Shown here one piece after another: positions 1 to 8,990 of a DNA stretch of 64,000 bases. Each line of letters opens with the position of its first letter. The first letter of the stretch is position 1. A program made the position numbers and the translations under genes. Under the pieces are notes generated by a model. That model ran no database searches. It had not been told where the DNA came from and saw only the letters and a program-made list of their open reading frames with translations. Source of the DNA: Aliidongia dinghuensis (GTDB lineage: Bacteria > Pseudomonadota > Alphaproteobacteria > ATCC43930 > CGMCC-115725); NCBI RefSeq assembly GCF_014643535.1, contig NZ_BMJQ01000004.1, positions 407,211 to 471,210 of the forward strand, written 5' to 3'.

Positions 1-183
<183 letters not shown>

Positions 184-248
184 TTACTCCCCCCAAATGG
201 TGTGGTTCGTTGAATCTTGTTACAGGCCGGCCTCTTCGGGCCGGTTCT

Positions 249-1109
249 TCAAGCGCTTTCGGACTCCATGCAGATCTTGCCTGCAGCATCCTCGGTCCAG
301 CAATGGATCCCGCCCGCGGCATGGCGCCGCCCTCGGACGGCGAAGCGCTGGCCAGAGATGAGCGGCGAGACGCCGCGATAGCGGAACGAGCTGGGTGCCG
401 CGCCGCCGAGCTCGGCCGCGAGATTGAACATCAGGCTCGCCTGCAGCGGCCCGTGCACCACCAGGCCGGCATAACCTTCGACGCCGGTGACATAGGGATG
501 GTCGTAGTGGATCCGATGGCCGTTGAACGTCATGGCCGAATAGCGGAACAGCAGGACCGGCGTCGCCTCGACATGGCGGGTGATGTCGGCCAGACGTGAC
601 TGGGGCGGACGCAGCTCGGGCGCGTCGCTGGCCTCCGCCTTCTGGGGTGTCGCACTCGTCGCTTCGCGATAGACGATGTTATGCCGCTCAGTGAGCGCCA
701 CGCCGCGCTCGGTCGCGTATTCATGGTCGACCGAGACGAAGCACAGCGTGCCCGTGCGGCCTTCCTTGACCATGACGTCAGCAATGACGGAGCGGCGGCG
801 CACATGGTCGCCGACCCGCAGCGGCGCCAGGGTCTCGACCGAACCGCCGGCCCACATCCGGCGCGGCAGCGGCACCGGCGGCAGGAACTCGCCCTTGGCC
901 GCATGGCCATCCTCGCCGATGCCGCTCAAGGGCGTGATCGGCGGCGCCAGGCACCAATGGAGGGCGAGCGGCGCGTCATCGGTCGCAACGGGCGCGAGGT
1001 TGGGCTCGAGCGTTGCGCGGTACTCCTGGGCGAGCCGCGGCGTCACGATGTCGTCCGCTTCCATGGTGCGGCCGATCCATTGCCGGAGCGTCGCGAGATC
1101 CAGCTGCAT
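249..1109 (-). CDS. MaoC-type acyl-CoA hydratase (itaconyl-/mesaconyl-C4-CoA hydratase-like)
   Basis: A 286-residue double hot-dog hydratase: residues about 1-140 look like a FAS1-like dehydratase half, and the C-terminal third carries the MaoC-like segment around HIHYDHPYVTGVEGYAGLVV. The overall layout matches mesaconyl-C4-CoA hydratase (Meh) and the Ich hydratase of itaconate degradation, which add water to the C4-linked CoA ester to give citramalyl-CoA. It follows the acyl-CoA dehydrogenase gene by 12 bp on the same strand and precedes a TRAP receptor, so it is an operon member. Homology is seen; the exact substrate (itaconyl-, mesaconyl- or another enoyl-CoA) is inferred from the neighbouring CoA transferase. 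The citramalyl-CoA lyase that would complete the pathway is not in the window. Confidence 0.75.
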   Translation of the reverse strand: MQLDLATLRQWIGRTMEADDIVTPRLAQEYRATLEPNLAPVATDDAPLALHWCLAPPITPLSGIGEDGHAAKGEFLPPVPLPRRMWAGGSVETLAPLRVGDHVRRRSVIADVMVKEGRTGTLCFVSVDHEYATERGVALTERHNIVYREATSATPQKAEASDAPELRPPQSRLADITRHVEATPVLLFRYSAMTFNGHRIHYDHPYVTGVEGYAGLVVHGPLQASLMFNLAAELGGAAPSSFRYRGVSPLISGQRFAVRGRRHAAGGIHCWTEDAAGKICMESESA

Positions 1110-1121
1110 GGCTGACGCCTC

Positions 1122-2288
1122 CTAATAGGACCGGGGCAGGCCCAGCACATGCTCGGCCAGATAGGACAGGATCAGATTGGTCGAGATCGGGGCCACTTGA
1201 TAGAGCCGGGTCTCGCGGAATTTGCGCTCGACGTCGTATTCTTCGGCGAAGCCGAAGCCGCCATGGGTCTGGATGCAGGCGTTCGCCGCCTCGAACGAGG
1301 CGTCGGCCGCCAGCATCTTCGCCATGTTCGCCTCGGCGCCCGGGTTCTGCCCGGCCTCGTAGAGCCGGAGCGCCTCGCGCACCATGAGTTCGGCCGCGCG
1401 CATGTTGGCGTAGGCCTTGGCGATCGGGAACTGGATGCCCTGGTTCCGGCCGATCGGCCGGTCGAACACGACGCGCTCCTTGGCATAGGCCGAGGCCTTG
1501 CCGATGAACCATTTGGCATCGCCGATGCACTCGGACGCGATCAGGATGCGCTCCGCGTTCATGCCCGACAGGATGTAGCGGAAACCCTGGCCTTCCTCAC
1601 CGATCAGGTTCTCGGCCGGCACTTCAAGATTGTCGAAGAAGACCTCGCACGTATTGTGGTTCATCATCGTGCGGATTGGCCGGATGGTGAGGCCGTGGCC
1701 CAAGGCCGCGCGCATATCGACCAGGAAGGTCGAGAGCCCCTCGGTCTTCTTCGCGACCTGATCGCGCGGCGTCGTGCGCGCGAGCAGCAGCATCAGGTCG
1801 GAATATTCCGCCCGGCTGGTCCAGATCTTCTGGCCGTTCACGATGTACTTGTCGCCCTCGCGCCGGGCCACCGTCCGGAGTGAGGTCGTGTCGGTGCCGC
1901 TCGTCGGCTCGGTCACGCCGAACGCCTGCAGCCTGAGCTCACCGGCTGCGATCTTCGGCAGGTAGGCCGCCTTCTGCTGGGCGTTGCCGTGCCGGAGCAC
2001 CGTGCCCATCGTGTACATCTGGGCGTGGCAGGCGGCCCCGTTGCAGCCGTTCGCCTGTACCGTCTCGAGGATCGCCGCCGCGGCCGACAGCGGCAGGCCG
2101 GCGCCGCCATATTCCTCGGGGATCAGCACCGAGAGATAGCCGGACTCGGTCAGCGCCCGAACGAATTCGGCCGGATATTCCATCGACCGGTCGAGCTTGC
2201 GCCAATACTCGCCGGGGAAGCGTGCGCACAGCTTGGCGACGGCATCGCGGATGTCGGCGTAGGGATCGTCGGCGTGGCTGGTATCCAT
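1122..2288 (-). CDS. Acyl-CoA dehydrogenase family protein
   Basis: A 388-residue flavoprotein of the acyl-CoA dehydrogenase family, which oxidises acyl-CoA to enoyl-CoA and passes electrons to ETF. Visible marks are LIPEEYGGAG (residues 55-64), the FAD/substrate segment FGVTEPTSGTDT (123-134), FDRPIGRNQGIQFPIA and HGGFGFAEEYDVERKFRE near the C-terminus. The usual catalytic Glu position (the YEGT motif of MCAD-type enzymes) reads YQVAPIST, so that Glu is absent. Glu246 in SGMNAERILIA sits where isovaleryl-CoA dehydrogenase-type enzymes keep their base and is the likely replacement. The gene lies between the class I fumarase gene (11 bp upstream) and the MaoC hydratase gene. Its in vivo substrate is unknown; a branched or dicarboxylic acyl-CoA fits the context. 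Confidence 0.87.
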   Translation of the reverse strand: MDTSHADDPYADIRDAVAKLCARFPGEYWRKLDRSMEYPAEFVRALTESGYLSVLIPEEYGGAGLPLSAAAAILETVQANGCNGAACHAQMYTMGTVLRHGNAQQKAAYLPKIAAGELRLQAFGVTEPTSGTDTTSLRTVARREGDKYIVNGQKIWTSRAEYSDLMLLLARTTPRDQVAKKTEGLSTFLVDMRAALGHGLTIRPIRTMMNHNTCEVFFDNLEVPAENLIGEEGQGFRYILSGMNAERILIASECIGDAKWFIGKASAYAKERVVFDRPIGRNQGIQFPIAKAYANMRAAELMVREALRLYEAGQNPGAEANMAKMLAADASFEAANACIQTHGGFGFAEEYDVERKFRETRLYQVAPISTNLILSYLAEHVLGLPRSY

Positions 2289-2298
2289 GGCGGAACTC

Positions 2299-3807
2299 TC
2301 AGGCTGTGCGGGCAGCGGCGCGCCACCGGGCAGGCCCCTCGCGGTGGACGGAAGTGCCTTGCGCGTCGACTGCGACCGTGACCGGCATGTCGACCACGGT
2401 GAATTCGTGGATCGCCTCCATGCCGAGGTCGCCGAACGCCAGCACCCGGGCGGACTTGATCGCCTTGGAGACGAGATAGGCGGCTCCGCCGACGGCGATC
2501 AGATAGGCCGCACCATGGGCCTTGATCGCCTCGATCGCGGCCGGGCCGCGCTCGGCCTTGCCGATCATGACCAGGAGGCCGGTCTCGGCCAGCATGGTTT
2601 CGGTGAAGCGGTCCATGCGGGTGGACGTGGTCGGGCCGGCCGGGCCAACCGCCTCGTCACCGACCGCATCGACCGGGCCCACGTAATAGATCGCCCGGTC
2701 GCGGAAATTGACCGGCAGCGGCTCGCCTGCGGCCAGCATCCGGGTCATGCGCAGATGCGCCGCGTCGCGCCCGGTCAGCAGCTTGCCCGACAGCAGCAGC
2801 GTCTCGCCCGCGCGCCAGGTCGCGACCTCCGCCGGCGTCAGGCGGTCGAGGTCGACGCGCCGCGCGCCGGCGGCGATGCCATCGAGCGCGATCTCCGGCC
2901 AGAGGTCGAGATCGGGTGGGGTGAGTGTCGCCGGCCCCGAGCCGTCGAGCACGAAATGCGCGTGCCGATCGGCGGCGCATTGCGGGATGAGGCCCACGGG
3001 CAGCGAGGCTGCATGGACCGGGAAGGTGCGGATCTTGACGTCGAGCACGGTGGTGAGGCCGCCCAGCCCTTGGGCGCCGATGCCGAGCGCGTTGATCTTC
3101 TCCCAAAGCTCGATGCGCATTTCCTCGAGCTTGGAGGCGGGGCCGCGCGCCCGGAGCTCGGTCATGTCGATCGGGTCCAGGAGCGACTGTTTTGCCAGCA
3201 GCATCGCCTTCTCGGCACTGCCGCCGATGCCGAGGCCGATCAGACCCGGCGGGCACCAGCCGGCGCCCAAGGTTTCGACCGTGCGCAGGACCCAGTCGAC
3301 CACGGAGTCGCTGGGCTCAAGCGTTGCAAAGCGCGACTTGTTCTCGGAGCCGCCGCCTTTGGCCGCGACATGGACCTCGACCTGGTCACCGGCGACCATC
3401 TCGACATGCAGGTTGGCCGGCGTGTTGTCGCCTGTGTTCTTCCGGTCGAACAGCGGCTCGCGCACCATCGAGGCGCGCAGCGGGTTGGTGTCGGCCTTCC
3501 AGGCGCGCCGAACACCCTCGTTCACCAGTTCGTCGAGCGGCCGACCGGTCGCGAAACGCGCGCCCATGCCGATCTTCATGAAGACATTGACGACGCCGGT
3601 GTCCTGGCAGATCGGCCGCCGGCCGAACGCCGCCATGCGCGAGTTCGCCAGGATCTGCGCCATGGCGTTCTTCGCCGCCGGGCTCTGTTCCAGCCGATAG
3701 CTCTCGGCCAGATGCCGGATATAGTCCTCCGGGTGGTAGTAGGAGATGAACTGCAGCGCGTCGGCGATGCTCTGGACCAGGTCTTCCTCGGTGATGGGCG
3801 TGCTCAT
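2299..3807 (-). CDS. Class I fumarate hydratase family enzyme (fumarase/mesaconase)
   Basis: A 502-residue single-chain class I hydro-lyase, an oxygen-sensitive [4Fe-4S] enzyme family that interconverts fumarate and malate; several members also hydrate mesaconate to citramalate. All three cluster-binding cysteines of the family are visible: Cys67 in PICQDTG, Cys185 in GAGWCPPGL and Cys277 in PQCAADRHAHFVLDG. The chosen start is the ATG that overlaps the CoA-transferase stop by ATGA (translational coupling). The frame stays open upstream across the CoA transferase gene, but that extension is a shadow, not a fusion. In this operon a mesaconase role is plausible but unproven; it could also simply serve as the cell's fumarase. 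Confidence 0.88.
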   Translation of the reverse strand: MSTPITEEDLVQSIADALQFISYYHPEDYIRHLAESYRLEQSPAAKNAMAQILANSRMAAFGRRPICQDTGVVNVFMKIGMGARFATGRPLDELVNEGVRRAWKADTNPLRASMVREPLFDRKNTGDNTPANLHVEMVAGDQVEVHVAAKGGGSENKSRFATLEPSDSVVDWVLRTVETLGAGWCPPGLIGLGIGGSAEKAMLLAKQSLLDPIDMTELRARGPASKLEEMRIELWEKINALGIGAQGLGGLTTVLDVKIRTFPVHAASLPVGLIPQCAADRHAHFVLDGSGPATLTPPDLDLWPEIALDGIAAGARRVDLDRLTPAEVATWRAGETLLLSGKLLTGRDAAHLRMTRMLAAGEPLPVNFRDRAIYYVGPVDAVGDEAVGPAGPTTSTRMDRFTETMLAETGLLVMIGKAERGPAAIEAIKAHGAAYLIAVGGAAYLVSKAIKSARVLAFGDLGMEAIHEFTVVDMPVTVAVDAQGTSVHREGPARWRAAARTA

Positions 3808-4949
3808 GACGCGAACTCCTCGCGGATCTTTCGGTTGTGCTCGCCGATCGCCGGCACCCGGCCCAGCGACGGCGCGGTGCCGTCGCGGAGCGCCGGCGGG
3901 GCCACGATCGAGGCCAGGCCGTCGGGGGTCTCGACCGCGGCCCGGCGCAAGGCCGGATGCGCCGCCAGGTCCTTGAGGTCGCTGACGAAACCGTAGGCGG
4001 TCTTGGCGGCGCGCAAGCGCTCGGCCGCTTCTTCGCGCGTGAACCGGCGGAACACGGCCGCGACGCGCGCGTCGACCGCGGGCCGGTTGGCGACGCGGAT
4101 CGTGTTGGTCTCGTAGCCGGGCTCGCGCGGCAGGTCCGGCTCGCCCATGAACGTAGCGCAGAAATTGGCCCATTCCCGCTCGTTCTGGATCGAGATCAGC
4201 ACGAGCTTGCCGTCCGCCGTCTCGAACGCGCCATAGGGGCAGATCGAGGGATGGGCAAGGCCGACGCGCTCGACCGACCGGCCGGTGCCTTCCGAATAGA
4301 GCAGCGGCACGTTCATCCAGTCGGCCATGCCGTCGAACAGGCTGACCTCGAGCCGGCTGCCTTGGCCGGTGAGCGAGCGGGCGATAAGCGCCTCCAGCAC
4401 GGCCGCATGCGCCGACATGCCGCACGCGATGTCGCAGACCGAGACGCCGACGCGCCCGGGCCCGGCCGGGTGACCGGTGATCGAGGCGAGGCCGCTTTCC
4501 GCCTGGACCAGCAGGTCGTAGGCCTTCATCTCGGTATAGCTGTTGCCGGCGCCGTAGCCGGTCACGTCGACCGTGACAAGCCGCGGATAGCGCCGGCGCA
4601 ACTCGGCCGAGCCGAAGCCGGCGCGCTCGGCAGCACCCGGTGCCAGGTTCTGGATGAACACGTCCGCCTTTGCCAGCAGGCGATGGAGGAGGGCGGCTTC
4701 GTCCGGGTCCTTGATGTCGGCGACCAGGCTCTCCTTGCCGCGGTTGAGCCAGACGAAATAGCTGGAGAGACCGCCGACCGCGGCATCGTAGCCGCGCGCG
4801 AAGTCGCCCTCTGGCCGTTCGATCTTGATGACGCGGGCGCCGGCGTCGGCCAGCCGCGAGCTGCAATAGGGCGCCGCTACCGCCTGTTCGAGCGCCACGA
4901 CCAGCAGGCCCTCGAGCGGCCTGGCGGGCTTGGCGGTGCGGTCTGTCAT
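3804..4949 (-). CDS. Family III CoA transferase (CaiB/BaiF type)
   Basis: A 381-residue family III CoA transferase, which moves CoA between carboxylic acids through an enzyme-bound aspartyl-CoA. The catalytic Asp is Asp145 in AYDLLVQAESG. Other family marks are GARVIKIERPEGDFAR and WLNRGKESLVADIKD near the amino end. An ATG two codons upstream (4955) touches the GGAGG ribosome site directly, whereas the ATG at 4949 stands 6 nt from it (4956-4960), so 4949 is preferred. This is the first gene of the operon and its stop overlaps the fumarase start. By analogy with itaconate:CoA transferase (Ict) and mesaconyl-CoA transferase (Mct) it probably activates the C5 acid; substrate assignment is inference. 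Confidence 0.87.
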   Translation of the reverse strand: MTDRTAKPARPLEGLLVVALEQAVAAPYCSSRLADAGARVIKIERPEGDFARGYDAAVGGLSSYFVWLNRGKESLVADIKDPDEAALLHRLLAKADVFIQNLAPGAAERAGFGSAELRRRYPRLVTVDVTGYGAGNSYTEMKAYDLLVQAESGLASITGHPAGPGRVGVSVCDIACGMSAHAAVLEALIARSLTGQGSRLEVSLFDGMADWMNVPLLYSEGTGRSVERVGLAHPSICPYGAFETADGKLVLISIQNEREWANFCATFMGEPDLPREPGYETNTIRVANRPAVDARVAAVFRRFTREEAAERLRAAKTAYGFVSDLKDLAAHPALRRAAVETPDGLASIVAPPALRDGTAPSLGRVPAIGEHNRKIREEFAS

Positions 4950-4960
4950 CGGCATCCTCC

Positions 4961-5044
4961 GGATCGGGCTGTTGGTTCAGCTTTCCGACAGTTTCTCGAC
5001 CACGGGCTGATCCGTCCAATATATAATACTGCCGAACAGCATAT
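4961..5044. promoter_or_regulatory. Divergent promoter region between CoA transferase operon and LysR gene
   Basis: This short spacer separates the LysR gene (plus) from the operon it probably controls (minus), the classic LysR arrangement. It contains the only A+T-rich patch of the neighbourhood, CCAATATATAATACTG at 5016-5031, including a perfect TATAAT at 5022-5027 that could serve as a -10 box for the regulator, with TATT/TATA-like words on the opposite strand. No convincing -35 box or symmetric T-N11-A operator could be fixed by eye. Confidence 0.35.
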
Positions 5045-5053
5045 GTGAAACGT

Positions 5054-5962
5054 ATGGAGCTCCGTCATTTCCGCTATTTCCTCGCCGTCGCCGAGGAACG
5101 TCATTTCACCCGGGCGGCCCAGCGGCTCGGCATCAGCCAGCCGCCCTTGAGCCAGCAGATCCGGCAGTTCGAGGCCGAGGTCGGCGCCGTCCTGTTCCAT
5201 CGCCTGCCTCATGGCGTGGCGCTGACCGAGGCAGGCGAGCGCCTGCTGCAGGATGCGCGCACGATCCTGCGCGACGCCGACAAGGCGCTCGACAACGCGC
5301 GGCGCGCAGCGCGCGGCGAATGGGGCGTCATCCGGATCGGCTTCACCTCGTCGGCCTCGTTCCATCCGTTCGTCACCGGCGCCATTCGCGACTATCGCCT
5401 GGCCTATCCCGAGGTCCGGCTCGAGCTCATCGAGGCCAACACGGTCAGGCTGTTCGAGCTGTTCCAGGCCGAGCAGCTCAATGCGGCCTTCATTCGCCCG
5501 GCGCCGGGCGAGAGCGGCGCGCTCGGGGAGATGCCGCTCTTCCGGGAGGAGATGCTGGTGGCGCTGCCGGCCGATCACCGGCTCGCCGCACAGCCGCGCG
5601 TGGCGCTCACGGAACTGGCGGACGAGACCTTCATCCTCTATCCGCGCCGCAACGGCCGGGCGCTCTATGACGACATCGTCGGCGCCTGCCAGGCGGCGGG
5701 CTTCAATCCCCATGTCGAGCAGGAGGCGCCGCAGATGGCCTCCACCATCACGCTCGTCGCCACCGGCCTCGGCATCTCGATCGTGCCGGCCTCGATGAAG
5801 CACCTGGCCGCCCGCGGCGTGACCTATCGGCCGATCGACGGCGAGGAGCCGCGCGCCGCCATGAGCCTCGTGCATTTCGGCGGCGGCTCGCCGGCCGCGA
5901 CGCGCGCCTTCGTCGGCATCGTCGAGGCGCGGCTCGAGCGGGAGCAGGCGGGCAAGGCATAG
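5054..5962 (+). CDS. LysR family transcriptional regulator (HcaR/CatR-like)
   Basis: A 302-residue LysR regulator with the winged helix-turn-helix at residues 1-60 (MELRHFRYFLAVAEE, HFTRAAQRLGISQPPLSQQI) and an effector-binding domain after about residue 90 (IRIGFTSSASFHPF). The start ATG at 5054 gives the usual LysR amino end; a GTG three codons upstream (5045) is possible. It is divergent from the CoA transferase operon across a ~100-bp spacer and is therefore its likely activator, with a pathway acid or CoA ester as co-inducer (inference). Regulators of this subgroup control aromatic or dicarboxylate catabolism. Confidence 0.87.
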   Translation: MELRHFRYFLAVAEERHFTRAAQRLGISQPPLSQQIRQFEAEVGAVLFHRLPHGVALTEAGERLLQDARTILRDADKALDNARRAARGEWGVIRIGFTSSASFHPFVTGAIRDYRLAYPEVRLELIEANTVRLFELFQAEQLNAAFIRPAPGESGALGEMPLFREEMLVALPADHRLAAQPRVALTELADETFILYPRRNGRALYDDIVGACQAAGFNPHVEQEAPQMASTITLVATGLGISIVPASMKHLAARGVTYRPIDGEEPRAAMSLVHFGGGSPAATRAFVGIVEARLEREQAGKA

Positions 5963-6019
5963 CGGCTCAGGCACCGTCGCGCGGGGCGCAGAACAGCGCC
6001 ACCTCCCAATGGCGATGAC

Positions 6020-6982
6020 CTACGCCTGACGTCCTTGCGGCACCGGCGGTTTCCAGCCCATCACCGCTTCAGCGCGCCACGGCGCGTCCGTCAGCTCGGT
6101 GATCAAGAAGTCGGCCAGGGCGGAGACCTTCGCAGGACGAGCGCGAGCCGTCGGTGTCACGAAGTACAATCCGCCTTCCGGCAGGCGCCAATCGGTCAGG
6201 ATCGGCTCAAGCAGCTTCTCTGGGAAATATTGTGTCGCGACAAATTCGGGGAATTCGCCGATCGCCAGCCCTTCGAGTACGGTTGGCATCAGCGCCTCGA
6301 CGCTCGTTCCTCTGAGCGGCCCTGTTGGCGTGACCAAGCATTCCTCGCCCGTCTCGCGGTGCGTGAAGCGCCAAGCATCGCGCTTCGCTCTGTTCGCGTA
6401 GCTCAGGCACCGATGAGCATCCAGGTCGTGCGGGTGCTGCGGACGGCCATGCCGGGCGATGTAACTCGGCGATGCGACCACGAACCGGCGAACGGGCGCG
6501 ATCAGCCGCGCCACAAGGGACGAATCTTCCATGATCGCAATGCGCAGGGCGGCGTCAAAGCCGTCGCCGATCAGGTCGGTCTGCGCATCGGTCAGGTGAA
6601 GATCGACCACGATGTCGGGATAGCGACGAAAGAACTCGGGCAGCATGGGTGCCACCCAGCGCGCGCCAAAGGAGAGCGGGGCGGCGAGCTTCACCAAGCC
6701 TCGCGGGCGACTGGAGGTCTCGCGCGCGAAGTCCTCGGCCGCCTCTGCATCCGCATAGATTCTGGAGGCTCGCTCGGCCAGGGTGTGACCGAAGTCCGTC
6801 AGTGCGAGCCGTCGTGAGGTTCTATTGAAGAGACGCCCGCCGAGCCGCTCTTCAAGGCGCGTGACGGCCCGGGAGACAGTGGCGACCGACACGCCCAGGG
6901 CTCGGGCCGCGGCGGCGAACGATCGCTCCTCCGCCACCGTCGCGAACATCGCGAGCCCCTCGAAGTCAGGCAGTTTCGACAT
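6020..6982 (-). CDS. LysR family transcriptional regulator
   Basis: A LysR regulator of the large one-component group often placed next to small oxidoreductases or SnoaL-like genes. The helix-turn-helix is visible in SFAAAARALGVSVATVSRAV and RLFNRTSRRLALTDFG, and the effector domain in VKLAAPLSFGARWVAPMLPE. Start codons at 6982, 6988 and 7009 are all in frame; 6982 is favoured because GCGAGA lies 6 nt upstream and it gives the usual short lead into the HTH. It is divergent from the SnoaL-like gene at 7081, which is its most likely target. Confidence 0.84.
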   Translation of the reverse strand: MSKLPDFEGLAMFATVAEERSFAAAARALGVSVATVSRAVTRLEERLGGRLFNRTSRRLALTDFGHTLAERASRIYADAEAAEDFARETSSRPRGLVKLAAPLSFGARWVAPMLPEFFRRYPDIVVDLHLTDAQTDLIGDGFDAALRIAIMEDSSLVARLIAPVRRFVVASPSYIARHGRPQHPHDLDAHRCLSYANRAKRDAWRFTHRETGEECLVTPTGPLRGTSVEALMPTVLEGLAIGEFPEFVATQYFPEKLLEPILTDWRLPEGGLYFVTPTARARPAKVSALADFLITELTDAPWRAEAVMGWKPPVPQGRQA

Positions 6983-7080
6983 CGACATTCTCGCAACGAT
7001 GACTTTCATCCATTTCTATTTCGAAAACGCCGCCTCCGCCACAAATTTGCCGGACCCGCAAGGTGATACGGAGATGCGCG

Positions 7081-7470
7081 ATGTCTGACAGGATCTACGA
7101 ACTGCTGCACCGAAACCTCCAGGAGGTGTTCGGCGAAGGAGACGCCACCCGCCGTCGCGCGGCCATCGCGGAGCTCTACACCGCTGACTGTGTCCTGTAT
7201 GTGCCGCCTGGTGTCTTCATCGGGCACGACGCGCTGGACAAGTTCGCCGGCGACCTGCGGGCGACGCATCCCCATTTCGCGTACGCGCCTCACGGTGCGC
7301 CGCAGGCACTGCACAACGCCGGCCGCTTGGCCTGGGGATCGGGGCCGCTCGGTGAGACGCCCGATTACACCGGTTTGGACGTGATCATCGTTCGCGACGA
7401 CAAGATCGCCGCGCTCTATGTGTTCCTCGATTCAGTGCCGTCCGCGGCTGGGGGCGAGGCAAGGCGCTAA
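7081..7470 (+). CDS. SnoaL-like / NTF2-like domain protein
   Basis: A 129-residue protein with the cone-shaped NTF2-like fold typical of SnoaL-like small enzymes and binding proteins: an N-terminal helix pair (ELLHRNLQEVFGEGD), ELYTADCVLYVPPG, and the C-terminal strands TGLDVIIVRDDKIAALYVFLD. ATG 7081 is preferred over GTG 7063 because ACGGAG at 7068-7073 gives 7-nt spacing. It is divergent from a LysR gene, its likely regulator. Its stop overlaps that of the efflux outer-membrane gene by 4 nt (convergent). Function is unknown beyond the fold. Confidence 0.78.
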   Translation: MSDRIYELLHRNLQEVFGEGDATRRRAAIAELYTADCVLYVPPGVFIGHDALDKFAGDLRATHPHFAYAPHGAPQALHNAGRLAWGSGPLGETPDYTGLDVIIVRDDKIAALYVFLDSVPSAAGGEARR

Positions 7471-8990
7471 TCGGCTTTGGCGGCGGTCGTCGGCTCGGCG
7501 CTGGCCTTCTCGATCTTGTCCAGTGTCGGCAGCTCGTCGGTGCTCCAGCCGCCGCCCAGCGCCTTGACCAGCAGCACGCTCGCCTCCATGCGCCGGCGCT
7601 GGATCTCCACCTGGTTGCGCTGGTTGCTGAGCGCTGCGGTCTGCGCCGTGATGACCTGCAGATAGGTGTCGCGGCCGCCGAGATAGCGCGTGGTGAACAG
7701 CTGCAGCGAATTCTGCGCCGCGGCGACCGCCTCGTCCTGCTGCTGCGCCTCCTGCTGCAGGATGCGGAGAGCCGCGAGGTTGTCCTCGACCTGCTGGAAT
7801 GCATCGAGCGTCGTCTGGCGGTAGTTCGCGACATTCGCGTCATAAGCGGCGCGGGCCGCTTCCGACAGCGAATCACGACGCCCGCCGTCGAACAGGGTCT
7901 CGCTGAGCGACAGGCCGACCGACCAAAGCCGGCTTGGCCAGCTGAACCAATCGGTGATCTGGTCGCCCTCGAGCCCGACCGCCGAGTTCAGCACCAGGGA
8001 CGGGTAATAGGCCGCCTGCGCGATGCCGATCTGCTCGTTCGCTTCGGCCATGCGCCGCTCGGCGGCGGCGATGTCGGGCCGGCGCTCGAGCAATCCCGAC
8101 GGTAGGCCGACAGGGATGGTCGGCTCGCGGAGCGTCAGCGGGGCAGGGGCCAGGCTGAACTTTGCCGGCGCCTGGCCGGTCAGCGTGGCGATCGCATGTT
8201 CGAACTGGGCGCGCTCTACCGTGACGTCGGTCGCCTGTACCCGGGTGACGTCGAGTTGCGTCTGCGCCTGCGCCACGTCCGATTCCGGTGCAGCACCGCC
8301 TCTGGCCCGGTTGATCGTCAGCTGCAGCGCGTCGGCAAAGGCCTTCACCGAATCGTCGAGCAGCTGCTTCTGGGCATCGGCGCTGCGCAGGTTGAAGTAA
8401 TCGACCGCGAGCTCGGCATGGAGGCTGAGGTCGGCTGTCTCGAGGTCGGCGGCGCTCGCCTGCGCCTCTTCGCCGGCCGCCGTGACGCTGCGGCCGATCC
8501 GCCCCCACAGGTCGACCTCGTAGGTCGCGTCGAACGGCAAGGTGAAGTCGCCGCTGGTATGCGTGCTGCTGACGTAGGGCCGGTGCAGCGATTGGCGGAC
8601 CGAGGCGACGCCGGGTGCGACCGACAGGGTCGGGAATTCCGCCGCCCGGCTGACGCCGACCAGTGCCCGCGCCTGCTGGAAGCGCGCCGCGGCGATCTTC
8701 AGGTCCTGGTTCGCCGCCGTCACCTGGTCTTCGAGCGTGTTCAGCGTCGGATCGCCGAACACCACCCACCAATTACCGCGCGGGCTGCCGTCGGCCGGCC
8801 GTGCCGGCTGCCAGACGCCCGCGTCGGCGACGGGTGCCGGCGGCGCCTCCTTGAAGGCGTCAGCCTCGGGTGCGGGTGGTTTCTCATAGTCGGGGCCGAC
8901 GGTGCAGCCGGCGACGAGCGCCCCCACCACGAGCAAAGGCGCCGCGGATGTGGGTGCCGCGGAGAGGAACCCGGAGCGATGGCGCATCAT
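7467..8990 (-). CDS. RND efflux outer membrane lipoprotein, NodT/OprM family
   Basis: A 507-residue outer-membrane channel of a tripartite efflux pump. A lipobox is visible (LVAGC near residue 29, followed by TVGPDYEKP, the hallmark start of NodT/OprM proteins), so it is lipid-anchored. Two OEP repeats follow, with GNWWVVFGDPTLNTLEDQV and, in the second half, RPDIAAAERRMAEANEQIG and LFDGGRR. Its start overlaps the adaptor stop (ATGA at 8987-8990), showing a permease-adaptor-channel operon. It works with the two upstream genes to export drugs or solvents across both membranes. The substrate is unknown. Confidence 0.93.
   Translation of the reverse strand: MMRHRSGFLSAAPTSAAPLLVVGALVAGCTVGPDYEKPPAPEADAFKEAPPAPVADAGVWQPARPADGSPRGNWWVVFGDPTLNTLEDQVTAANQDLKIAAARFQQARALVGVSRAAEFPTLSVAPGVASVRQSLHRPYVSSTHTSGDFTLPFDATYEVDLWGRIGRSVTAAGEEAQASAADLETADLSLHAELAVDYFNLRSADAQKQLLDDSVKAFADALQLTINRARGGAAPESDVAQAQTQLDVTRVQATDVTVERAQFEHAIATLTGQAPAKFSLAPAPLTLREPTIPVGLPSGLLERRPDIAAAERRMAEANEQIGIAQAAYYPSLVLNSAVGLEGDQITDWFSWPSRLWSVGLSLSETLFDGGRRDSLSEAARAAYDANVANYRQTTLDAFQQVEDNLAALRILQQEAQQQDEAVAAAQNSLQLFTTRYLGGRDTYLQVITAQTAALSNQRNQVEIQRRRMEASVLLVKALGGGWSTDELPTLDKIEKASAEPTTAAKAD

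Noticed and set aside
2287..3996. Long plus-strand open frame opposite the fumarase gene
   Set aside because: Composition (Arg, Gly, His, Asp-rich, no motif) is that of the antisense of a high-G+C gene.
2299..5019. A single 906-codon open frame spanning the fumarase and the region upstream
   Set aside because: The upstream half is a shadow of the CoA transferase gene in another frame; the fumarase fold begins at 3807 with an ATGA overlap, so no fusion is proposed.
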